This document shows, piece by piece, positions 26,688-38,400 of a DNA stretch of 64,000 nt (the stretch's first letter is position 1; each line of letters begins with the position of its first letter). Where the stretch lies: the NCBI RefSeq assembly GCF_002443255.2, contig NW_019211456.1, forward strand, positions 39,597,891 through 39,661,890. The letters run 5' to 3'. The notes beneath the pieces were generated by a model. The model had not been told where the DNA came from. It did not search any database and saw only the letters and a list, made by a program, of their open reading frames with translations. A program made the translations under genes and the position numbers. This DNA is from Varroa destructor. Its lineage: Eukaryota; Arthropoda; Arachnida; Mesostigmata; Varroidae.

Positions 26688-29600
26688 GTAAGCTGTTCAC
26701 ACTCACACGAGTAGAGTCTATATTGGTCGCTTCCAATTCTTCCGTAAGTAGATTTCGATATTCGTTTATTTTTACATTGAATTGCTCTAAAATCCAAGCA
26801 TCCTACAATATTTTTATTAATAATGATTTTTACAATATTAATTTACTATTCAAGTTTGATAGACGTAATCACAATTTTATGCATGCGATACGACTGTTAA
26901 GTAAACTATCAAAATAAAATGATGTATTTTGCCAATCATTCCCTTTTAAACAACCTAATGTATTGAGTGTTTTATATAGAAGATGGGCCAATACATATTT
27001 ATTTGAATGTCATGCGAGATGAATAAATAGCATTTATGTATCTTTAGACCGTCTAAAAGTAGCGACTTGCTTGGAGACAGTTGCTACGCAATTTAAACTT
27101 TAAGGCCTATGTCTTTTATCACGTTCAATATGTATTTGATCTGTAGAAATTAAACGTACTAGAAGCTAATGTTCGCGGAGTTACAACTAATTGTTGACTT
27201 ACTCGTTTGTTTCTGGTGCGTAGAACAAGAAAGGAAAATACGTTAGATTGAGATTTTGTCGTTCTTCCTGGCGTCCTAGCAGGATGTGATCTGTCATTTA
27301 CAGGCCAGTTGAAAAATAGGACAATTCTATGGCATCATCATAGGTAAAACCTGGCTTTTGCACGGATAAAAACGTTGTGTATTTTTTGTCCTCTGTTTGT
27401 TATATGCGCTCTGTTTGAAGTTCTACTAAGTCCGTAGAATTTCCTTACGAAAGTATTTCTCTTGATGTAACGTCACCATCTACTTTATAATAATATAAAA
27501 GCTTTGCAAGTAAAAAAAAAAAAAGAAAAAAGTACATAGAGTCCTTATGAAGCTTATCATGATGTTCAGTACGATTTGAGAAAGGGAATGAATATGATTG
27601 GATAGACGCATTGTTTTCCGACATGGCCTTTGTAATGTTACCTTGTCATTATCGTCATGTTCAATACAATACGTAGCTATTTCCGTCGTGTATCAACGCA
27701 TAATTTACGCTCAATTACACAAGTGTAACTTCATAATCAGATAGACCTAATTTTGGGCTCCTACATTCATAAGACGTTATCTCCTTGTACTTTAGATTCG
27801 CCTAAGGTAATAATTTGAATTGACAAATACAAGGTAAAAGATTTTATAGTCAGTAATAAAGGCCTACAAGAGCGATGAAAATTTCATGTGATGAAGCTTT
27901 TTGCACCTCAGCTTCATCTCTATTCCGCTGTAGAAGATATTCGTTATCAGTCAGTTTGGTGCGTCACAGAAAGACGTAATTACGTTGTCCTATTTAAAAA
28001 TATGAACCTTATGCACTCTTTAGTTCTGTGTCGATTGAATTCCTAAGACTTAAAAATATGTACTTGAAGTGTTCATTCTCTGTTATATGGTACAGTGATT
28101 TCAGACGCACAATTTCCACATGTTTCTACTGCTGGGTAACCTCCTCGTAACTTCGATGGCACTTATGGCAGGCGCCTCAATTGGGTCACATACGAGCCGA
28201 AAAGATCTTAAAGTTATTTTTGAGACTGGATTCCTCGACCAACAATGCAGGGGTACGTTAGGCATGCAAGGTTAAACAAACAGTTTCAGATTTTAAATTT
28301 CTTAACTGGAATAATATATATAGCAGAGTAAATGAAATATACATATATCTCCCATGTACTTAATATAATATGAAATTTTGCCAAGCCACGCTGCCTGCTG
28401 ACAAAAATTATAGAGTATCTTAACTCATTAGCCGCATCGAACAATTTGGTCAGATTATTATTTATATCTCTATCTGGGTGATTAGTATACATGTTGGACT
28501 AGCTAATTTATTTTATCTTCGTTTTTTTTCTAGCCACACATTGGCTGGGGAAGCTGAATATGACACAATGCAGTTACTGCGACTCCAGTATTGTTCTACA
28601 GGATTGTACTTTCCCAAACGGTATGTTATCTTAGATTCAAGACTTATAATTTTTTTTTTGTTATTTGTTTCAATCTCCATGAAACTCTGCGTTTCATGAC
28701 CAGTTTAACTAAAGTTCTTGCTGTTGTTTAGGTAAATTGTTGAAACGGATACCGTCATTTTGTTTGACCAACATGCAAGATATTTCAAACGAACAAAAAA
28801 CATCATGATAATCCTGTTTAACGTGGATCATTCCGAAAAAATAAGCATCTCTATATCGTAGATGGCTATCATTGAAGCCCAACAATTTTATTGAACAAGT
28901 TTATAGTTGTTTATAGTTTATATAATTTATAATTGTGTAATGGTACACACTATGGTTAGCAGAAAGAGCTGCATGGATCAACTTCTTAAATCAATGTCTA
29001 TTGTTTCCTATGTCTATGTTTGTAGAAACTACGAAACTTACCACGAATCAGTATGAAATAGTATGCACCATCAATGGCGACTCGGCACACGTAGACGATA
29101 TGAAGCTCTACTGCTCTGAGCTGCGCAATGGGACAAACTGTAAAGGTTAGTGGACCGCGCTAAGACATGCAGGGGTTTACGGAATGAAGTATTCTTATTG
29201 CTGGTTTTGAAGAAGCGCAGCTGTCGAAACCGATAAATAAGTTGGCGTATTGAGGCAATACTGAGCAAGCAATTAAGTTAAATTACTTTAATTAATAACC
29301 AATCCAATGATTTTATCTAAATTATTTTAATAGTTTTTGCAGTATTCATTATGCGCATAGAAAAATGTTAATCTGAATTAGTTCATCTCGATGACCTATA
29401 CATAATGACTGTTAGTTTTTGTAGAAAGTGGTACAGAAATTAAGATAATACACTTAAAATTCTCTGATGAAAAATATTGTTTCTTTGCTTTGTTTTTTTC
29501 TGCTTATCATTCAGCTACGTGCAACCTAACCCATCGTTCCGCGAATATGAACAGGACTACACCTACTTTGTTATCGTCACTGGGTAATTCCGTACCGGGC

Positions 29601-29717
29601 GTTGCTGGTGGTATAATGGCACTTACGTTACTGGGGTGCATTATCTACATAACATGGCGGATACGTCGGAAGAACCAGGAGCTGGCTGCTAGATTTGCAG
29701 TGTTACAACAAATATAA
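26639..29717 (+). CDS. Unassigned small cysteine-rich single-pass membrane protein, 4 coding exons
   Basis: Exons 26639-26687, 28534-28620, 29026-29145 and 29515-29717 join into 153 codons (152 residues plus TAA). All three introns are phase 1 with GT-AG ends, which is unlikely by chance and typical of secreted or extracellular modules. The predicted ectodomain (residues 1-114) has eight Cys (16, 29, 32, 41, 59, 75, 84, 88). It also has five N-glycosylation sequons (N25, N45, N80, N89, N98). One hydrophobic helix spans about 115-133, followed by WRIRRK and a short cytoplasmic tail ending VLQQI. The first exon has no signal peptide, so a leader exon upstream may be missing, or exon 1 is wrong. 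I do not recognise a family and assign no function. AATAAA sites follow at 29790 and 29871. Confidence 0.6.
28534..28620 (+). CDS. Membrane protein exon 2
   Basis: Preceded by a T-rich tract and TAG, followed by GTATGT. Encodes a CSYC pair, a further Cys and the first two glycosylation sequons. Confidence 0.6.
29026..29145 (+). CDS. Membrane protein exon 3
   Basis: Starts after TTTGTAG and ends before GTTAGT. Encodes three Cys and an NGT sequon within polar, ectodomain-like sequence. Confidence 0.62.
29515..29717 (+). CDS. Membrane protein exon 4 (transmembrane and tail)
   Basis: Starts after a long pyrimidine tract and CAG. It encodes the last Cys, NLT and NRT sequons, a Thr/Ser-rich stalk, the transmembrane helix, the basic stop-transfer cluster and the stop codon. 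Confidence 0.68.
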
Positions 29718-29870
29718 CGTTATTCGATGCGCTAAAAAAATTCGTCGTCTAACCTGCGGCTCCATCGCGTCACTCCAATCGGCGTTTCAAATAAATACCA
29801 GCAGCAAGACAATGCCAGTAAAAATACTCACATCCAGAAAGAGCTTATGGTTATGGCTATTGGTCAAACA

Positions 29871-29876
29871 AATAAA
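29871..29876 (+). terminator. Candidate poly(A) signal
   Basis: AATAAA 154 bases after the membrane-protein stop; another lies at 29790-29795. Either could serve. Confidence 0.45.
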
Positions 29877-30154
29877 ATTGTCTTTTTAATCTATTTGTTA
29901 TTAGCCTATGGTAGTACGTGGTTATTTTCCACCCATCAGCGCAGGTTCCAAAGTGCTCTACTCCATTTAAAATATAAGCATATTTCTTGAGTCTAGGAGA
30001 AAAGGCTTTCTTGTTTCTTCTTTCTTGGTAGCCCGCAAAATTACAGCACCTTATTCCTATTAATTCGTATCATACTTTGCCAGTTTCAACATCTTTGTTT
30101 TATGTTTGCACATACTTGTATTTTAATCGATTTGAGACTTTTGAAAATAACAGC

Positions 30155-30211
30155 TAAACTATATATGTATAGTTTATATGTATGCATATATGTATATATG
30201 TATATAGTTTA
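30155..30211. repeat. Inverted repeat (hairpin)
   Basis: TAAACTATATA at 30155-30165 is the exact reverse complement of 30201-30211. The spacer is ATGT-rich. It may fold as a hairpin; no flanking target duplication was seen. Confidence 0.8.
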
Positions 30212-32999
30212 ACGGTGTAAATATTAACATGATTTTGACATCGAAGTAGTCATCCGGTGTATATTATGAATATTAAGTAAGAGGTATCGTGGTAGACAGC
30301 AGCGCATATAGTTGAGAGATTAACGGCACCGATTGCACGACATGGGATATAAATGGGCATTAACATGTATCTTGTCTAGAAAAAGAGGTTTACTTTGTGT
30401 GACAAAATACCAAAATAAACCACTAAAGATATCCATACAATTTTACCTATCAGCTATTCTTCTACAATGACACACTGTTTCCAGATTAGTGTTTAAATAC
30501 TAAAGCAAATAAATCATCCTGTTGAAGATTTTTGGTCATGGGTACCTTTAATTGAATTATTAAATTAACTGATAATTGTTGTAGGCATTTTTTTCGCACA
30601 TCAGCGCTCTAGCTGGATCAACTGACCTTTTGCACTCTGTTACAATAATCACATTCTATTTCAACTTAGATAAAAATATCGACTGAAGTAATCTGGAAAT
30701 GGAACGATATTAAAGCCAGTGAACTAACGTACATATTCTTTGCTTGCGTTAAATGAAAAGCAGCCAGTACGACATTTTCACACATAGATGTCATAGAAAG
30801 CACGTCAGTGTACTACGTGCGTAGCAAATTAGCAAACACGTGTTGAATATGATACAAATGTGATAAACTGCAGCGACCTAATTTTTGTGATTTTCAAACA
30901 TAGAGATAAATGTGCTACTGTTTCTAGATATCTTAAAGCTCTTCATGCTAATTCTGTATGCTGGTGCTTATAAAAACAAGAAACAAAAATCAAATTGCTT
31001 ACTTTTTCCCAGTTACCCCGGAATAAGTGGTTTCTTTAAAGGAATGGCTTATCTATATTGAACGCGTCATATCTTTCGTGATGTCTGTGAAAAATAGGTG
31101 CTTAAACAAACTCATCTGATTGATTTCTTTACATATAATTGACTACTTTTCACCATTAGGATAGTCGCAATAAATCTGTTTCGCAGTCAAACCTATTTCA
31201 GCTTCAGTGTTGAGCACATTTAGATGTGAATTCTTATAGCTTAAATGAAACAGAAAGATTTGCGAGTAAATTCTTACTAAATTGTTTTTATCTTTATCTG
31301 ATTGGGATTTTTTACAAAAAAAGCTATTAAACATATTGAGCTACATTCGCTTAGTTAACGAAATTTGATAAACATTTAGATGATGTCTTTGGCTATCTGC
31401 AACCACAAGTTGACTAAATGTTATGAGAGGCTAGTAAAGGAATAATAACAGACAAAAAAAAAGTCATCAAGCTTTCGTTTCCTACACGGGGCAAGAAGAC
31501 TCGCAAAGCAACTACTCGCGACTACTGTAATCATTCCAAAGATGTAAAATTGGAGATCTAAAACCATAGAAGAGGTGCCTACACCTCAAGACTCCAAATG
31601 AAAGAGCAAGCTGCTGTGGTCAAAGACGCTTTTAAGTAAAACAGAGCATAAACATGCGCTCCAATATGTAATTCCTTTTAGTGCATTTTTGTGAGGTTTT
31701 CGCGAGAACACTGGAGATTGCAAAAAAACCAATTGCTTCATTACAAGACTTACGACCTGAGTTTAGGACAGATGGAAGCACGTGCTACGCCGCACTCAAG
31801 GGACAATTTGAGCAACCACTAGCGGCTCAGACCTGCCTAGAACGTACAGTTACAACAAACGGGGCACAGATCAGTCAGTGTGCTCTTTAGAAAAGGTTAT
31901 GGAAGGGGAACGGCATCGAACAAATGAAAGGGCGACTTTGGTTACAGTGCCGAGTTGATAGAAACACTGGCATCTTGAACTGCAGAAAAGTGTCGTACAA
32001 CAAGTTTGTTTAGACCACCTCTTCGGCGTCATATCCTATGACTGATCGAAATGCAGTAATTAATCCAGGAATGATCGATGGATATGTCATTCAGCAGATG
32101 TTTTCACTTCATTGCAATTGTAAAAATGATCTTGAATGTTATAAACATTGAGTTAAACTAACCCTGAAAAGAATAAAATGAGTTTACCTGGAAAGGATAT
32201 CATACTTATTGAACGCCGATCTATATTGTCAATTTGATGAGTCGCATTTCTCAAAACGTTGAATTTGATGAATTTGATGAAGTTGATGACAGCAGTACCT
32301 GGGGTAAAAAGATATTATGGGTAAAATTGCATACAGATTATTCTCAACGTTTTTTTAACAACTCCCTTAAAACCGTGTCGTATTTCGGATAAGAACAATT
32401 TTAGCGTAAATGACGCTGGCTAGAATCGCCAAAATTGATGAAAAAAGAAGCATCTGGGTTACAGCTTTAACTATAGTATGCAATAAACAATCCGGAGCAC
32501 AGTGCACGGACGTACCCTCCCTTTCTCTCTTTACCTAAATGGTATGCGCCTGCCTTAGTACAAGCCAGAAAAAAGCAAGCATCTCTATAAAGATTACAAA
32601 CATTTGACGCGTCTCTCGTTCAAGCACTTTGGAAGTCACAAAGCATTGATCCTTCTTAGCCGATAAATACAAGACAGCGTTTCGGATTCATAGATCTACA
32701 TCATATATTTCCAAATGTTTCATCATGTTAGTCACTGATTGATACTCGAGAGTCTGTCTTGGTAGATTCAATTTTTGGCGCCATCGACGATCAGCTGTTG
32801 GCCACTGTTTACCTATAGGAAAACCAGAACACATGTAAGGGCAGTTCAATACAGAATCTCCCATTATGCGATATAAGTCCTTTGTTTGCACAGTCTCTTG
32901 TTCTAGTCTCGGTGAATGTTGTTACTAAGCGCTTTTTTTTAGAAACTCTTTATTATTCAGGAGAAGGCGCTCTGCGACACACGACGGCTATTCAACTAT

Positions 33000-33272
33000 A
33001 TGGCAAATAGCTGGGTGCAGTGGTTACTTGAACTCTTGGTAAAATTTATCGACCTGATTACGTTCGGTAAAATGCTTCGCGGGACACCTGCTGAGCCGGA
33101 GTTAACGATCAATGTGAAGTTTAGTAGGGATCTAACGATACCGGTAAAGATTACGCCGGAAATGACAGTGCAGAAAATTAAGCAGCACCTTAGTAGCGAT
33201 CTAAACATACCCCCAGAGGAGCTTCGAATCATCTTCGCCGGCAAAGAACTTCTAGACCAAACGGTCTTACAG
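33000..33272 (+). CDS. park: Parkin exon 1 (N-terminal extension and most of Ubl)
   Basis: Starts at the first ATG of the open stretch and ends before GTTGGT in phase 0. [15 protein letters not shown] matches the Ubl core RVIFAGKEL of human parkin. The leading [16 protein letters not shown] is hydrophobic. Confidence 0.88.
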
Positions 33273-34931
33273 GTTGGTGTAAAATACATAAAAAAAAACT
33301 AGATAGTATAACTATTGACCGGGTTATTATAGACATAATATAGCCACGTAAACGCGCGCATATCATTATCACTAGATAAACCATCGGAGTGAAACTATCA
33401 TGTCTTCGAATGGTTACTCAGTATTGCCTCGCTGCCTCATAGTACTGATATCAGCGCCATCATCAGGGAAAATCAAATCGCACATTTGAGTAAAGGTTAA
33501 AGTGTAACAGACAAACATGAGATCATCAATAAACAAGTTTTCCTTTAACTAACAGTATAAAAAAAATAAATATTTTCCATCATTTTAAACTTACGTCGAG
33601 CTTTATTTTAGAAAAGCAACATCATACCACTGTGACTATTTTTTTTATTTACGCGGTAATTTATGGAGCGCGCGCGCGCTCTCTGTTCTATTGTGCGTCA
33701 CCCCCATTTTGTATACATCAAACACTAATCGTCGCATATGTCGTCGTCGTCATCGTCATTTGCGTCATCGTGATTTTTAAAGACGGCGTAAAAACCGAAA
33801 CAAATCAGCATAGCAGCGTGAAAATATATTTCCAATTTTAGCGGCCTTTTTTTAATTTTCCCGCGGCCACTTTTTTACTCTACCGCAAGACCACAAGAGA
33901 ACGTTCTTCTTCGTCATCTTTTTTTCTGCCTATTTTTCTGCGATCTTCGCACTGTATCTACTGATCGCCTCAAGCAGCGTTCCTTGCGTTCGGAATAGAA
34001 GTTAAAGCAATTTTTCGTGCTCACACCGCCGCAGCGGGGAACGGCGGCTCCAGTACGGCCAGCTTAGCTCAGTGGGCTGCATCGATATGCGAGTCTGCCA
34101 TGCGCTGTCGGCTAGAAGCACCGTTGCTGCAGCAAGGGTTTCTGATCATTGGGCGCCTGTCTAGCACGAGGCCCATTGGCAGCTCTCGGTCAGCCGCTAT
34201 GTCTGCTCTGGCCGCCGTTCCTAACACAGCATTCACCCTTTCAATCGACACACAACAGCCGCTGGAGCAGAGGATTAGCGTTGCTCAGTGGCAGAGCGCG
34301 GCTCAATTATTGCCTGTTCGAGGCCTGGCGGCCGCCATAGCACCGGCGGGCTGGATGCGACTATGCTGTCTGCTAACTGTTGGCTGCGCCTGGCGCTGCT
34401 GTCGCCGCCGCCGTCGCCGCCGTTACTTGAGGCTAACTGGCTGCCTGGTTGGTTGGTAGTGAGCGAGTGAGTGAGCAGAGCGTTTAATGGTGCTGCTGCG
34501 TTGCGTAGTGTGTGGGTTGTGATGCGGTGCGTGCTGTTGTGCTAACGACGGTGAGGTGTGCTCAAGGCAGGCGGCTCGAGTCACTGTGAGCCTTTCGTTT
34601 TTGGGCCACTGGCTTTCGCAACAACCTCTTATACTACTAGTACTTCGACTGCTACTACAAATAGTGCTGCAATTGTTGTTGGCAGCTTTTAGCGTTGCTA
34701 ATTCGGGTAGAGGTCATTTGCTGTGGTTGTCTCCCGTGTTTGCGTCTGGTTACTGGAGACGAGAGCATAGTAGTTCGTATCGTGTACTTCGCGTCACCAC
34801 ACGACCCGATTCGGCTCCGCTCTCGTGCCGTTACTGTGTTCTTCGGCTGCTTATAGTTTGTGCCAGTTCTGCTGCTGTCGCGCTACACGTTCGTCCGTTC
34901 ATTTGGCCACTGTACTTCGTTGCTACTACTG

Positions 34932-34973
<42 letters not shown>

Positions 34974-35401
34974 TTCGGCGGCTCGGTGATGTTGTAAGAT
35001 GGCCGACGGCGACATCGACCTATACGCCGACGCCGAACTCGACAACGAGTTCGGCGGGGGCGCGTACGATGAAGGCCTTGATAATGTTGATCTTTACGAT
35101 GATGTGATCGCCCCAAGCGGTTCCTCGTCAAAGGCCGACAAGGACTCGGCGGTTGCGGGCATCACCGGCAAGGACAAGAAAAATGGCCTACTCGATACAC
35201 CGCCCGGAGGACCTCTGCTTGCCGCCGGCCCGGACGGGCGCGCTAAACGCGTCGCTATGTACATTGGTGAGTATTACATTCTGAGTATTTGTGCGAAATC
35301 TGAGGGAACTGCTGGTCCTTCTGCAGTCCGGCGGTATCATATCTTTGCGAACTAGCAGTTAGTGCATGTATACGCGGCCTTTACACTACATATACATAGA
35401 T

Positions 35402-35449
<48 letters not shown>

Positions 35450-38400
35450 AAGAGACAGTGTCCTATAAAGAATATATTATTACCAATTGTTTCATCATTT
35501 CGTGTATGTTATATACTGATCCACATACCTAATAGTAATACCCAGGCGCTTCAGTATTTACCAGTTAGTCACGCGAGGGTTAATTTCGTGGTGGACCTTC
35601 AGGCTATTTCATCGTATTTCAGCTTTGAATGCAGTGTTATAACGTACGAAATATATATTACACTCCGGGCAAAAAAGTGACCTGTACAAGAGAGCTTTAA
35701 ACCGTTGCGTTCCCACGCTGGGTCGAAAGGGCGAGAGAAGGAGAGAGGGGGGGGGGGGATTGCTGAATATGATGGGCAATCAGTATTAACTCATGGTGCG
35801 TTGCATCAAATCAAACGTACCTCAGTGAGGCTTACTAATTAGTTTTACTGACGAAACCATTTGTTTATGCATTAGGCCATACGCGTATTACATATAGCAG
35901 AAGTGTCACTTTTTAACAACGTTAGCATATCTGTTGTACGTTTTGAGTGGACATTTTTGTGCGGCCATGTTTATGTTTCATTTTCCTATAGGCATCGTTC
36001 CATTCAATTGGAAGAATTGTCTTCGGTCGATTATATTATAAGCTAGAAAATTATCACTGAGTGCCAAGCGAATATTATTCAGATGATTGCTTAATCATCA
36101 GGAATAATATACTGTTTCTCACATCAAATGTAAACGCATAGTCAGTTTCTTCGCTGCATTATACGATTCTAGGATATGATATATGATGATAATTATCTGT
36201 ACTAACAGTAATAGATAAATATCACACTTGCATTTACGCTAGAGATTTTTAGTCGTAAAATAATGTAGTTTTGCTTATGGCAACAATGGTTAGCTACCCA
36301 GACAAAGGCAATATAGGGTATGGTTTACAGACTCGAAAAGGAAAAAGAAACAGAAAGCTGTGCTCCTGATGTAATCACATATTATCAATTAATTAGTAAG
36401 TAGCGAATGTTACTTTTAGCACATGGAGCCTGAGGCTAGTTCTTTATTATAGTAATAGAATAATTTAGTTATAAATGTGTGGATGCAACGGTGTTAAGCG
36501 ACAGCATTATATGAAATATGTACTAATATCCATTACCTGGATCCTTGCGCTACTTCGGTTTCACCAGAGCTTTAGCGGTTGGTCACATATTTAATATTTA
36601 TCGCCTCACGCAGCTAGCATTAAGCGAATGAAATATCAGCCTCCTCCTATCTCTATAACTAGACAACATTTGACTACGGCTGTGTGAAATTTCTATCAGG
36701 AAGATTACAGTATGACAGACTGAAGTTAGGCAGCAAAAGAAAGAAATCTGTTGCAACAAAGTAAAACGCGGCAAACTAGTCGTGGAGTAAATATCGCAGG
36801 AAACATCTAGTGCATACGTGTATATCAGTAACAATAGCAAAGCGTTTTCCGTTGGCAAGAAAAGCCGCGTTAACAAATCTCGATCTGCAGGTAACCTGAC
36901 CTGGTGGACAACAGATCAAGATATAACTGATGCAATCCAAAAGGTGGGTGTTCAAGACATGATCGATGTGAAGTTCTTCGAGAATCGCTCAAACGGACAG
37001 AGCAAAGGATTCTGCGTAGTTACCCTTGGATCGGAAGCGTCGTTCAAAACACTATTAGAGCTCCTCCCTAAAGAAGAGTTGCATGGACACAATCCTATCG
37101 TTACACCCTGTACGAGACAAAGCCTGAACCAATTTGAGGTGGGTTATTTATGTAGTTAGTACGCGTCAATTTATTACAGATGCATTTTCTTGTACATAAC
37201 CATAACAACGTTGTTTGCTGTATTGAATACGCACTGAGCACTGATTGCTCAGTCTGTTTGGCATTGCGTTTGATGGTATAAGATAAAGGACGATATTAAT
37301 TGGAAAAAAGGCGTTGACAATAGGTTTTTACTAATTCTGGTTTCGATATCTTCTACAGGCTGCATGCCGTAAACCTGGCGATCCACCGTCTCGCGACGGA
37401 TCAGCTGGTGGCATGGATCATGATGGTCCACGTGTAGGTGATCGTGGGGAACGCCGAGGAGGTTTCCGTGAAGAGAACAACCGCTTCGGCGATAACAATG
37501 GTGGGGCTGGGGACAGGTTCAATAACCGCGACAACGGCGGTGGTTTTCGAGATAGCGGAAGCTTTCGCGATAGTGGCGGCTTTAGGGATGGAGGTAGTTT
37601 CCGTGAGGGTGGTGGTTTCCGGGATGGGGGCGATTTTCGTGAGGGTCGCGGCGGGTTCCGGGGCGGTCGAGGCGGTTTCCGTGACGGTGGCCGAGGTGGC
37701 TTCCGAGGCGCAGGGGATAGCTATAGAGAGGGTGGTTTTCGAGAGAATGACAGTTTTAGAGATGATCGTCGTGACGGTGCCGGAGGAGGTTTTAGAGAAG
37801 GGGGTGGATTTCGAGATGGAGGTGGTTTCCGGGATGGGGGCGGCTTCCGAGATGGAGGATTCCGTGACAGCGGCGGTTTCCGGGGCCGGGGTCGTGGACG
37901 TGGGGACCGGGGGGGCCGAGGAGGTGGTCGGTTTGTTGATAGCGTAACAAGCCACTGGAACGATACTGCTGGACCCCCGACGATGGGATTCCAGCAACAG
38001 ACCAACAATGGGCCAGCACCTAATACCAGAGGCCCACCACCGCCTACCTTCCAAGGTCCTCCCCCCGGTGCCCCGCCCATAATGCCCCCACCACCAAGTA
38101 ATCTTCCTCCACCGCCGGGTGCGCCCCCCGCTGGACCGTACAGCCTTCCACCACCTGGCACTCTGCCGCCGACGATGCCACCACCAATTGGCGCACCGCC
38201 TCCAGGTATGCCGCCCATAGGGGCACCGCCCGTTCCTGGCCGGCCTCCACCGCCTTTGCCCGGAGTGCCGGGTGCACATCTCAATCCGGCGTTCTTCCCC
38301 GGACCGCCACCGCCATTCGGGACAGAATTCCCGCCTGGCGAACTGGCTCCTCCGCCAGCCATAAGTGATCAAGAATTCGAAGACACGATGGCCCGTCATC

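Larger units (their letters stand above)
29718..32960. other. Intergenic, no gene seen
   Basis: AT-rich sequence with short unsupported ORFs. A minus-strand ORF at 32688-32891 sits just upstream of parkin and shows no recognised domain. A hairpin lies at 30155-30211, and short GAATTTGAT direct repeats lie near 32250-32285. Confidence 0.45.
34020..34998 (+). promoter_or_regulatory. CpG-rich promoter/5' UTR region of CPSF6
   Basis: A roughly 1-kb GC- and CpG-rich block directly upstream of the CPSF6 ATG, inside parkin intron 1. It is the expected place for an independent CPSF6 promoter and a long 5' UTR. Two A-box-like strings occur (34065-34080 and 34283-34297). No TATA box was assigned. ORFs of 60-183 codons across it are low-complexity by-products. 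Confidence 0.55.

Noticed and set aside
32688..32891. Minus-strand ORF just upstream of parkin, considered as a divergent partner such as PACRG
   Set aside because: The peptide has no resemblance to PACRG or any family I know, and no splice-linked exon was found.
34058..34328. Functional tRNA genes in the CPSF6 promoter region
   Set aside because: Good D-arm strings are present, but anticodon and T arms do not fold at the correct spacing.
34556..35107. 183-codon plus-strand ORF upstream of and overlapping the CPSF6 start
   Set aside because: It reads through the CTG repeat as an Ala run and overlaps the conserved CPSF6 N-terminus in another frame.
37401..38399. Long minus-strand ORFs (332 and 213 codons) opposite CPSF6 exon 3
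   Set aside because: They are low-complexity mirrors of the Gly-FR and Pro-rich repeats, with no domain, and the plus strand is clearly CPSF6.
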